8,370 nucleotides of DNA from Planctomycetaceae bacterium. Lineage in GTDB: Bacteria > Planctomycetota > Planctomycetia > Pirellulales > UBA1268. Made by a program: the position numbers and the translations under genes. Positions 1-6,380 of this stretch are shown here, piece by piece. The first letter of the stretch is position 1; each line of letters opens with the position of its first letter. The stretch covers positions 1 through 8,370 of the forward strand of contig JABHNP010000163.1 of NCBI GenBank assembly GCA_018694455.1, read 5' to 3'. The notes under the pieces were generated by a model. That model was not told the origin of the DNA. It did not search any database and saw only the letters and a program-made list of their open reading frames with translations.

Positions 1-44
1 CTGAGCAGTATTTTTGGACAACCTGAGCAGTATTTTAGGACAAC
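1..44. repeat. 22-bp tandem direct repeat, possible insertion-sequence end
   Basis: Two adjacent 22-bp units (1-22 and 23-44) differ at one base (T at 15, A at 37). Each contains ctgagcagtatttt followed by ggacaac. Read on the minus strand the outer unit starts TGTCCTAAAATACTGC, so an element lying to the left would end in CA near position 42. Several insertion-sequence families have TG...CA ends, and IS21-type elements carry repeated ~20-bp blocks at their termini, so this could be the right end of such an element. No transposase is visible because the window begins here. A simple local duplication or an array of protein-binding sites fits equally well. Confidence 0.5.
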
Positions 45-74
45 TAATTAAGAATAGAAATTCAATTCGACAGG

Positions 75-222
75 GCCGAAGAATCCGTGTATAGTAAGAG
101 ACAGAGAGATTGATCTCTTAACAAAACAATTGATTCTTTTCGGCGGCTGTTCCCCCCCCAAAGACCCACACTTCTATAGCCGCTTTTGAGGCCTCGCAGT
201 TTCCCCAATTGCGAGGCCTTTT
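75..222 (+). ncRNA. candidate structured small RNA ending in a terminator
   Basis: Four helices can be drawn in order. The outer stem pairs 75-85 with 132-144 (11 pairs, two-base bulge at 137-138). Inside it TAAGAG (95-100) pairs with CTCTTA (115-120). GCGGCT (143-148) pairs with AGCCGC (178-183) around a loop containing a run of eight C (152-159); it competes with the outer stem for two bases. The last is the terminator hairpin 189-219 with its T run. No convincing reading frame covers the stretch. It matches no RNA family I recognise (not tmRNA, SRP RNA, 6S or RNase P by their conserved parts). It could equally be the 3' untranslated end of a transcript entering from the left. No clear promoter was found. 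Confidence 0.3.
189..222 (+). terminator. strong intrinsic terminator
   Basis: AGGCCTCGCA (189-198) is perfectly complementary to TGCGAGGCCT (210-219), giving a 10-bp GC-rich stem with an 11-nt loop, followed by a T run ending at 222. The T run lies only on the plus-strand 3' side, so it ends rightward transcription from whatever lies to the left. Confidence 0.8.
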
Positions 223-339
223 CATTTAAATACTGCTGCTGCCGCCGCAAAACACGCCTTTTCATTCACGAAACTCGCGCCTTTGCTTAGACTGTCAGCT
301 AGCGAATGAGGCTTGCCACGTACTTCGAGGGATATCTAC

Positions 340-477
340 ATGCTACTTCTGGCCCACATGCCACTTCTGGCTGCTTCCATACGAAGAATGCTCTGGAACA
401 TGCCGGCGAGCTATGCAATTGGCGGCACGCTTGTGCTGATAACAATTGCAGCCCTTTTTGCAGCCTCACGCTGGTGA
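340..477 (+). CDS. putative small membrane protein (45 aa)
   Basis: Function unknown. The frame runs from ATG at 340 to TGA at 475-477. A good Shine-Dalgarno sequence, GAGGGA (327-332), lies 7 nt upstream, which is the main reason to prefer it over the overlapping longer frame starting at 306, which has no ribosome binding site. The predicted protein has a hydrophobic N terminus (MLLLAHMPLLAA), a basic turn (IRRM, 14-17) and a likely transmembrane segment at about residues 25-42 (core GGTLVLITIAALFAA), ending in SRW. The first 36 nt are two imperfect 18-nt repeats (340-357, 358-375) encoding MLLLAH and MPLLAA. It stands alone, between the terminator at 189-222 and the convergent sulfatase operon. 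A chance frame or the remnant of a longer membrane protein cannot be excluded. Confidence 0.4.
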   Translation: MLLLAHMPLLAASIRRMLWNMPASYAIGGTLVLITIAALFAASRW

Positions 478-638
478 GCACTGCGTCGGATTCTTCTGTT
501 GATTCACCAAAGATGGCTCGTGCGGAAACTACACTGGATACACTTGCGTGAGACTTGCAGGTGTTCCGTCACCGTACTGAGTCTTTGGCTGCACCGTTAC
601 CGTATACGACTTACCCAACAAAAAACCCAGCTGCCGGA
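478..638. other. intergenic stretch, no gene seen
   Basis: This lies between the 45-codon frame and the end of the double-sulfatase gene, which converge on it. Frames crossing it lack ribosome binding sites and recognisable protein features. Apart from the weak hairpin at its right end, I see nothing definable. The stretch 223-339 on the other side of the small frame is also empty apart from that frame's ribosome binding site. Confidence 0.5.
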
Positions 639-647
639 TTACGGGCT
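620..647 (-). terminator. weak candidate terminator of the sulfatase operon
   Basis: On the minus strand AGCCC (647-643) can pair with GGGTT (628-624), including one G-U pair, followed by a run of six T (625-620). The hairpin overlaps the stop codon of the double sulfatase (641-639). The stem is short and the loop long (14 nt), so the position and U-tract are suggestive but the energetics are poor. Confidence 0.3.
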
Positions 648-3600
648 ATCAGCAAACTGTTTCTGTTTGTTCTGAAGAATCAAGCGAAACTCTGTCAAAC
701 GCTCGGCAACATGCGGAAACGAAACAAGGTTTTTCTTTTCCTCAGGATCGTTATTGAGATTGTAAAGCTCCTCACCATCCGGCCACTTGCTGTATCGCCA
801 GTTCTGATTGCGGACGGCATAACCCAACTTTGGTCCTCGAGTCACAACAGAGTAGGCAACCTTTTTTTTGCCACGACGTTCCGGATGATCAAGCAGCGGA
901 CGAAGGGACATACCTTGCAGCCCAACTGGTGGCTCGAGACCTGCCAGATCAACAAGTGTTGGATAGATGTCTACCAATTCAACCATCGCTTCTGACTGCG
1001 TTCCACCTTCCGTGAGACCAGGCACACGAACAAGAAATGGAACCCGAGTACCAATATCAAAGAGCGTCACCTTCCCCCACAAGAAATGCTCACCAAGGTG
1101 ATACCCATGGTCAGATGTAAAAATAACAACGGTATCTTCCCAGTGCCCACTTGCCTTCAGTGCATCAAACACAATCGAAAGCTGGGCATCGAGAAACGAA
1201 ATACACGCATGATACGCCTGCATGTATTCACGCCGAAGATCTGGATCTTCTTTCCCCAACTCAAACCCGAATGCTTCATACCGTTTTGAGATCGCTGTCT
1301 TGGGCAGAGCATCCCAGATTTTTGCCGGATACGAGAGTAGTGGGATTTCCTCTGACGGATACAGTTCAAAATATTTATCGGGCGCAAGAAAAGGCACGTG
1401 GGGCTTCTGAATACCACAGGCAATAAAAAATGGTTTTTCACCATGCGAATGATTATTCAGCCAGGCCGCTACCTGCCTCGCGTTCTTCCCATCTTTGTGT
1501 TGTTTATCAAGCAAACCGCTCCGACCATGGCCGGGTGGTGTCTGAGCATTTAACTTGGCTGCCACCTGCTTTTGCAGAGTCTTCCATTGCTTCCTGTTTT
1601 TGGCATCTTCAACAGGCCCATGCTCTTTTTCAAAAGCCTCTCGGGCAGCCCGCACAACTGGCAATTCATCATTGTCAAAACGAACATGTTCATTCCAGGC
1701 AACGTCACCCAATTCCTGTCGCGTTGAATGAAACACCTTGCCAGTACTTGCTGTCCAATAACCATGCTCTTTGAAAAACTCTGGCATGGTCACAGCATCA
1801 GGACACGCCTCACGAAGATCTATGGTGTTATTCAACACACCCGTTGCCTGCGGGTACCGACCCGTTAAGAACGAAGCCCGCGAAGGCCCGCACACAGGAT
1901 ACTGACAATAGGCGTTACGAAAGGTCATTGACTCGGCAGCAAGTCCAGCCAGCGTCGGAGTCTGAATGGCGTCGTACCCAGACGGCGAAACATGTGTGTT
2001 CAAATCGTCACACACAACAAAAAGAATATTGGTTTTTTTGTGACCTGTTTGCCGCCTCCCTGCCGGCCTCTCCCCGCTTGATTTACTGCCCACGTCTTTT
2101 AACGGCTTACTGTTGTCATTTATCGCATTTGTATACGGACGATGTACAGGACGTGGCACGTAGTTCCCCTGACCACGTTCCCAACGGAAGGTGTCGCCCT
2201 CTACAACCAAACTTTTCCGAGCATTGAGGTCTTCAATCGGCTTTGCGAACACCTCAGGGGCAACACTACGCAACTCTTCTTTTTTTGACTCAAAGGTTGG
2301 ATCACTAGCCAGGTTCTCCCATTCATTGGGGTCAGTCTTCAGGTCGTAGAGTTCTTCACCATCGTCACCGTATCGAATGTATCGCCAGTCACGATTCATC
2401 ACGGCGTATTCACCAGGATTCATATGCGGCAAAAAGACATCCCGATCATGTGCTGTCGCAGGATCAGCAAGCGTCACCGCAAGTGATGCACCCTCCAGTT
2501 GCTGCTCTGGCTTCGGCAGCCCACACAGATCAATCAGCGTCGGATACATATCGATCAGACTGACCGTTCCATCTGACTCGGCCCCCTTGGCAACACCAGG
2601 CCCAGCCCACAAAAAAGGAACATTACTTGTTCGCTCCCACAGGGTGTGCTTACCCCAGTCACCTTTCTCACCAAGGTGATAGCCATGGTCACTCCACACG
2701 ACTACGATGGTGTTCTCGGCATACGGGCTTCCTTCAAGTGCATCAAGCACACGTCCCAACATGGCATCGGCATAGCTGATGCAGGCGAGGTAGCCATGAA
2801 TGGCATCCTTCATAGCACCAAGTTCTTCAAGCCTTTTTGGAATACGCGACCGTGCCGTCTTTATCTTTTTGATTTTCGGCGGTAGATCATCAAGGTCGTC
2901 AGCCTTTACAGGCGGCAGTTTGATTGCATCTCGGTCATACAGATCAAAGAACTCCTGCGGGCAGTAGTTTGGATAGTGCGGTGCATACAGCCCAACGCCA
3001 AGAAAGAAGGGCTGATCGTGTTGCTCTTTGAGCTTTTCGACTGCCCACGTGACACGCGCTGTATCAGCCATGGATTGCTCGCGACCTTCCGGAACAGCCC
3101 CCCATTCAAGAAACATTCCACCAGAAATTTCGGTTCCCTGGTTGTAGACACTGTTTGGGAAGGGCTGCGGGATAGGTGTGTCTTCTGCCCACGAGTCGAG
3201 TGACCAGGCTGCCTGTCGCTGCCAATCATTCCGAAAGAAAAACTCTGTCCAGCCACGGGCATCAATAGCACCAGCAGCATGGTGATACAACTTGCCTGCA
3301 CCGAAGGTTTGATAGCCGGCTTTGGCAAAACTCAACTGCAAAGACTCGATCTCAGGATGATCTACAAAGTAGCACGGGTTCCGATAGCAGCCTGTTGTTG
3401 ATGCAAACTGACCAGAAAAGATCGCAGCACGACTTGGTGCACAGAACACCCCTGCCGTATGAGCATTGGTAAAGTTCACGCCTCTCGCGGCCAGTCGATT
3501 AAGATTCGGTGTGATCGCCTGAGGGACAGAATCAAGGCAGCCGATCCAGTCGTTCATATCATCGACTGCAAGAAAGAGTACGTTCGGTTTCTCAGCAGCC

Positions 3601-3656
3601 AAACCAACAGTACAAAACAGCGCGCAGCCAACACTCACAATGAGTCGATAGAGCAT
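639..3656 (-). CDS. secreted tandem double sulfatase (1005 aa)
   Basis: Two full type I (formylglycine) sulfatase domains in one polypeptide. Residues 1-21 form a signal peptide (cleavage near GLAA), so it acts outside the cytoplasm. Domain 1 (about 24-500) has the metal-binding pair D32-D33, the formylglycine motif C72-A-P-S-R76, K122, H227, D323-H324-G325 and K336. Domain 2 (about 541-1000) has D550-D551, C589-G-P-S-R593, K640, H753, D849-H850-G851 and K862. Both catalytic sets look complete. A polar linker (about 505-540) joins them and there is no second signal peptide. Both domains resemble iduronate-2-sulfatase-like enzymes (DHGYHLGE, and GEELY near each C terminus), with domain 2 closer (NAYCQYPVCGPSR). 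Usual family length is about 450-550 aa, so this is double. The gene starts 4 nt after the upstream sulfatase-esterase, suggesting translational coupling; a GGGGGAG (3675-3669) lies 12 nt before the ATG. Sulfate hydrolysis is well supported; the substrate is unknown. Confidence 0.95.
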   Translation of the reverse strand: MLYRLIVSVGCALFCTVGLAAEKPNVLFLAVDDMNDWIGCLDSVPQAITPNLNRLAARGVNFTNAHTAGVFCAPSRAAIFSGQFASTTGCYRNPCYFVDHPEIESLQLSFAKAGYQTFGAGKLYHHAAGAIDARGWTEFFFRNDWQRQAAWSLDSWAEDTPIPQPFPNSVYNQGTEISGGMFLEWGAVPEGREQSMADTARVTWAVEKLKEQHDQPFFLGVGLYAPHYPNYCPQEFFDLYDRDAIKLPPVKADDLDDLPPKIKKIKTARSRIPKRLEELGAMKDAIHGYLACISYADAMLGRVLDALEGSPYAENTIVVVWSDHGYHLGEKGDWGKHTLWERTSNVPFLWAGPGVAKGAESDGTVSLIDMYPTLIDLCGLPKPEQQLEGASLAVTLADPATAHDRDVFLPHMNPGEYAVMNRDWRYIRYGDDGEELYDLKTDPNEWENLASDPTFESKKEELRSVAPEVFAKPIEDLNARKSLVVEGDTFRWERGQGNYVPRPVHRPYTNAINDNSKPLKDVGSKSSGERPAGRRQTGHKKTNILFVVCDDLNTHVSPSGYDAIQTPTLAGLAAESMTFRNAYCQYPVCGPSRASFLTGRYPQATGVLNNTIDLREACPDAVTMPEFFKEHGYWTASTGKVFHSTRQELGDVAWNEHVRFDNDELPVVRAAREAFEKEHGPVEDAKNRKQWKTLQKQVAAKLNAQTPPGHGRSGLLDKQHKDGKNARQVAAWLNNHSHGEKPFFIACGIQKPHVPFLAPDKYFELYPSEEIPLLSYPAKIWDALPKTAISKRYEAFGFELGKEDPDLRREYMQAYHACISFLDAQLSIVFDALKASGHWEDTVVIFTSDHGYHLGEHFLWGKVTLFDIGTRVPFLVRVPGLTEGGTQSEAMVELVDIYPTLVDLAGLEPPVGLQGMSLRPLLDHPERRGKKKVAYSVVTRGPKLGYAVRNQNWRYSKWPDGEELYNLNNDPEEKKNLVSFPHVAERLTEFRLILQNKQKQFADSP

Positions 3657-3660
3657 CGTA

Positions 3661-5925
3661 TTACTTTTCTCCCCCGAAACTGTCTTTCAAAAATTGGTCT
3701 GCCTTCTCAACCATTTGATCAAACCAGACTTGTTTTCCAATAAAGCCATGCGGCGCATCCTTAAGAACAGTCAATCCCGATGAAATACCGTGTTGGTTCA
3801 TCTGTCTTCGGAACACATCAGCATGTGTACTGGCATCATCATGCTCTCCGGCAATGAACCAGCACGGCGGGTCACCTTGGTCAAGATGAGTCAGCGGAGA
3901 GGCAGCCTTGTACACCGCTGGACGCTCCTCCTGTGTCCCACCAAGAAACTGTTGCCAGATCACACCTTTTGGTTCGGCAGCTGAAACCTCTCGAGTCCGT
4001 TCTGAAAGAAAATCTGTCTGTGCACCCATCGGAACAGCTGCCTGAATCACGCTGCTCAACTGGGAATTTCCACCATTCCCCTCAAGGTCTGCAACACCAC
4101 CCGACGTTGCCAACAACGCGGTGAGATGCCCTCCTGCGGAAAGACCAATCGCGCCAATGTGATCTGCGTCGATGCCATACTCATCTGCGTGCGACCGAAG
4201 GAACCGGACCGCTGCCTTGCAGTCGTGAATCTGCGCAGGAAACTTCGCCTCGCCACTGAGTCGATAGGAAATCGTTGCCGCAACATATCCCCTGCTGGCC
4301 AACGCTTGGGCCATGGCCCCATGACTCTCACGGCTGCCGTTCGCCCAACCACCACCATGAATACAGACAACTGCAGACAGTTTCCCCCATGCATCGTTCG
4401 GACGATAGATGTCCATCTCAAGAGTTCGATCACCATACCGAGCATAGGTGACACCGAGAGAAGCATTGAGACCTTCACTTATCAACCGAGGGATAACCGT
4501 TTTTCCGTTGGCAGTTGGTTTATTGACCACGCCTGGTAGTCGTGCATCAGCGAGCATCTCGTGCTGAAAGAGTATCGCCATGCCGCGAAGCTTACGAGAA
4601 ATTTCACCATTGCGAACTGGCTTCGTCTCACCAACGTCATTAGCAAGATCATACAGCTGCGGTGAAGGAGTCAGTTGCAGCTTCCAGTTTCTCCAGCGAA
4701 CAGCAGCAAGCTCACCCTCACTTCCATGGTAAAAAAATGCATCATTAAACTCGTGCCGCTTGATGATCGCGGCCCATTCCTCCGGCGGTTCCCATCGCCT
4801 GCGCAACGGCACCGCTGCATTTAATGTTTTCTTCAAGCCGGCAGCTGGAACAAATTGCGTGTCACCCTTCAACAACGACGTGATATCACGACCGTCAATC
4901 ACGCGACCTTCTGGAACTGCTATGCCCGCAAGCGTGGCAAGCGTTGGATACCAATCCATCGCCCGCACAACGGCCTTCGAACGTGTACCAGCCTGCACAC
5001 CAACGCCAGGCCCCCACGCAATGGCAGGAACACGAATACCGCCCTCATAAGTCGATAATTTTCGGCCCTGAATTTTTTGCTCAGGCGTTCGCCCAGGGCC
5101 ACGACCATTGTCTGACGCGTAGACAACAATGGTGTCATCATCAATCTGCAGATTCTTCAGTGTGTCAACAATGCGACCGACATTGTGATCAAGCTCCTGG
5201 ATTGCATCACCATATTCCCCCCAGTTCGAACTTCCTCGAAACGGCTCACTGACACCAAGTGGTTTGTGAAGCATCGTATGAGGAAGATACAGAAAGAATG
5301 GCTTCTTTTTGTTTCGCTCAATAAAGGCAATCGCCTCATCGGTATAGATCTGCGTAAGCTCAGAGGGGTCTGCCGGCTGCTTGACGACTTTGTCATTCCG
5401 CATGAGCGGCACACCCTTGTCGCCAAAGTAGACCACTTCAACCGGGTCAAGGTTATGTAAGAGTCCAAAGTACTCATCAAAGCCCTGATTTTTCGGCAGG
5501 AATGGTTCTGCAAAACCAAGGTGCCATTTTCCAATGCAGGCAGTCGCATAGCCATTCGCCTGAAAGAGTTCTGCAAGCGTCAGCTCATCTGGATGAATGC
5601 CCGTTGTTGAGTCAGCGCGGTGCACCCAGATGTGATTACCTACACGGCGAGGGTAACAGCCAGTCAGCAAACCAGCTCGCGACGGACTGCAGATCGGTGC
5701 AGCTGCGTAATAATCTTCAAAGAGAACACCCTCTTTTGCCATTGCATCGACTCGAGGTGTTTCAATCTCTGTCGCACCGTAGCAGCCAAGGTCGTAGTAG
5801 CCCTGATCATCAACAAAAATAACAATCACATTTGGTGACTCGGTCGCGGCAATCGCTTTCATTGACCAACTTGCACTCATCGTTAAGCCAAGCAGAACAA
5901 AAGCAATGTGGAAGAACCGAAGCAT
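3661..5925 (-). CDS. secreted sulfatase fused to alpha/beta-hydrolase esterase (754 aa)
   Basis: A two-enzyme fusion. Residues 1-27 are a signal peptide (hydrophobic core, then KAIAA). The sulfatase domain (about 30-460) is arylsulfatase-like: metal ligands D39-D40, formylglycine motif C79-S-P-S-R83, K133-W-H135, H216/H220, D272-N273-G, and K289 followed by EGGIRVP. The C-terminal domain (about 490-750) is an alpha/beta hydrolase of the BD-FAE/hormone-sensitive-lipase-like type: oxyanion motif H523-GGG-W527, nucleophile elbow G-L-S596-A-G-G, probable acid D696 (GEHDD) and H726 (APHGF). Both sites look intact. Inferred role: removing sulfate and an ester-linked acyl group from the same polysaccharide. 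The start is the ATG at 5925, 6 nt after AGGGG; the in-frame TTG at 5931 directly abuts that site and cannot use it. First gene of a two-gene operon; 4 nt separate it from the double sulfatase. Confidence 0.94.
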   Translation of the reverse strand: MLRFFHIAFVLLGLTMSASWSMKAIAATESPNVIVIFVDDQGYYDLGCYGATEIETPRVDAMAKEGVLFEDYYAAAPICSPSRAGLLTGCYPRRVGNHIWVHRADSTTGIHPDELTLAELFQANGYATACIGKWHLGFAEPFLPKNQGFDEYFGLLHNLDPVEVVYFGDKGVPLMRNDKVVKQPADPSELTQIYTDEAIAFIERNKKKPFFLYLPHTMLHKPLGVSEPFRGSSNWGEYGDAIQELDHNVGRIVDTLKNLQIDDDTIVVYASDNGRGPGRTPEQKIQGRKLSTYEGGIRVPAIAWGPGVGVQAGTRSKAVVRAMDWYPTLATLAGIAVPEGRVIDGRDITSLLKGDTQFVPAAGLKKTLNAAVPLRRRWEPPEEWAAIIKRHEFNDAFFYHGSEGELAAVRWRNWKLQLTPSPQLYDLANDVGETKPVRNGEISRKLRGMAILFQHEMLADARLPGVVNKPTANGKTVIPRLISEGLNASLGVTYARYGDRTLEMDIYRPNDAWGKLSAVVCIHGGGWANGSRESHGAMAQALASRGYVAATISYRLSGEAKFPAQIHDCKAAVRFLRSHADEYGIDADHIGAIGLSAGGHLTALLATSGGVADLEGNGGNSQLSSVIQAAVPMGAQTDFLSERTREVSAAEPKGVIWQQFLGGTQEERPAVYKAASPLTHLDQGDPPCWFIAGEHDDASTHADVFRRQMNQHGISSGLTVLKDAPHGFIGKQVWFDQMVEKADQFLKDSFGGEK

Positions 5926-5931
5926 AACCAA

Positions 5932-5936
5932 CCCCT
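5932..5936 (-). promoter_or_regulatory. ribosome binding site fixing the sulfatase-esterase start
   Basis: On the minus strand AGGGG (5936-5932) lies 6 nt before the ATG at 5925-5923. This is ideal spacing for that ATG and excludes the TTG at 5931-5929, which would leave no spacer. Confidence 0.75.
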
Positions 5937-6149
5937 ATTTTCCAGTATTCGAACGCGTGAGTAGCATCAGGTACTTGTTCTTCAATGCCTACGCCTGCAG
6001 AGCTCATCAACAGCTACGCAATTCATTTGTCGATTCCCTTATCCGCCAAATTGACGTAACAGCTCGAACTGCCTGGCATGATTCTAACACTTAATGCAGG
6101 CCGTAATTTGTTCTTCCCCACCGATCCGCACGGCGCATCAACCGACAAT
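5937..6149. other. operon 5' leader region, no gene seen
   Basis: This sits between the sulfatase-esterase ribosome binding site and the minus-strand terminator hairpin at 6150-6170. Frames here lack ribosome binding sites. One minus-strand frame beginning near 6010 runs into the sulfatase gene out of frame. No promoter with both elements at good spacing was recognised; TTGAAG and TACTCA at about 16-nt spacing near 5978-5951 is only a weak possibility. If transcription starts upstream of 6236, this becomes a leader of over 200 nt. Confidence 0.4.
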
Positions 6150-6170
6150 AAAAACCCCCTCCTGAGGGGT
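6150..6170 (-). terminator. intrinsic terminator facing the sulfatase operon
   Basis: On the minus strand CCCCT (6169-6165) pairs with AGGGG (6160-6156) across a CAGG tetraloop, followed after one G by five T (6154-6150). The T run is only on the minus-strand 3' side. No gene lies just upstream on that strand, so it either ends a short RNA or acts within a leader. Confidence 0.55.
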
Positions 6171-6234
6171 CTCTCTCCCCTCGATGTTGTAGCCGAATGC
6201 CAACTAGAATAGGATTTGTTATGTCGAGGGGGGG
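6150..6234 (-). promoter_or_regulatory. candidate transcription attenuator in the sulfatase operon leader
   Basis: Four complementary segments follow each other on the minus strand: (1) CCCCTCGA, 6231-6224; (2) TCGAGGGG, 6184-6177; (3) CCCCTC, 6169-6164; (4) AGGGGG, 6160-6155, followed by a T run. Segments 1 and 2 pair perfectly over 8 bp, with a few further wobble pairs, around a loop of about 39 nt. Segments 3 and 4 make a terminator hairpin. Segment 2 can instead pair with segment 3 (GAGGGG with CCCCTC, 7-nt loop), which would break the terminator. Mutually exclusive 1:2 plus 3:4 versus 2:3 pairing is the architecture of attenuators and terminating riboswitches. It points toward the sulfatase operon, whose first ATG is about 225 nt downstream. 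The ligand or signal is unknown. It might instead be a short stand-alone RNA, or C/G-rich repeats with no function. Confidence 0.35.
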
Positions 6235-6245
6235 AGTGAGGTCGT

Positions 6246-6275
6246 GATGCACATTGATATTTTTATAGGTGCATC
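6246..6275. promoter_or_regulatory. 7-bp inverted repeat around an AT-rich core, possible operator
   Basis: GATGCAC (6246-6252) and GTGCATC (6269-6275) are perfect inverted copies separated by 16 nt that include ATATTTTTATA. It lies in the divergent intergenic region between the sulfatase operon and the DUF1559 gene, directly upstream of the candidate attenuator. The AT-rich core resembles a -10 region on the minus strand (TATAAA), but no -35 at proper spacing was found; TTGGCT at 6287-6282 is only 13 nt away. It could be a dimeric regulator site. Confidence 0.35.
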
Positions 6276-6380
6276 GCTTCAGCCAATGATCTACACCATG
6301 ATGAAAACAACATGCCTCTCCTCGGCTGACTGATTTTCTAGTTATCTCATCTTTGTTTTTTCTACGTTGAGGAGTAAGTC

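Noticed and set aside
1..44. CRISPR repeat
   Set aside because: The two units are directly adjacent with no spacer between them, and no other copies occur in the window.
62..265. 67-codon minus-strand frame
   Set aside because: It runs antisense through the terminator hairpin and the other helices, lacks a ribosome binding site, and its product resembles nothing known.
306..551. 81-codon plus-strand frame starting at 306
   Set aside because: No ribosome binding site before its ATG and no protein-like features; the overlapping 45-codon frame at 340 has both a good site and a membrane segment.
555..995. 146-codon plus-strand open frame
   Set aside because: It overlaps the C-terminal sulfatase domain antisense, has no recognisable motif and no ribosome binding site; it is a shadow of the real gene.
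5810..6010. 66-codon minus-strand frame overlapping the sulfatase-esterase start
   Set aside because: It lies out of frame with the well-supported sulfatase gene, and no ribosome binding site was found; a leader peptide cannot be strictly excluded but nothing supports it.
6078..6212. 44-codon plus-strand frame in the divergent intergenic region
   Set aside because: No Shine-Dalgarno sequence before its ATG, and it crosses the terminator and paired segments assigned to the other strand; likely chance.
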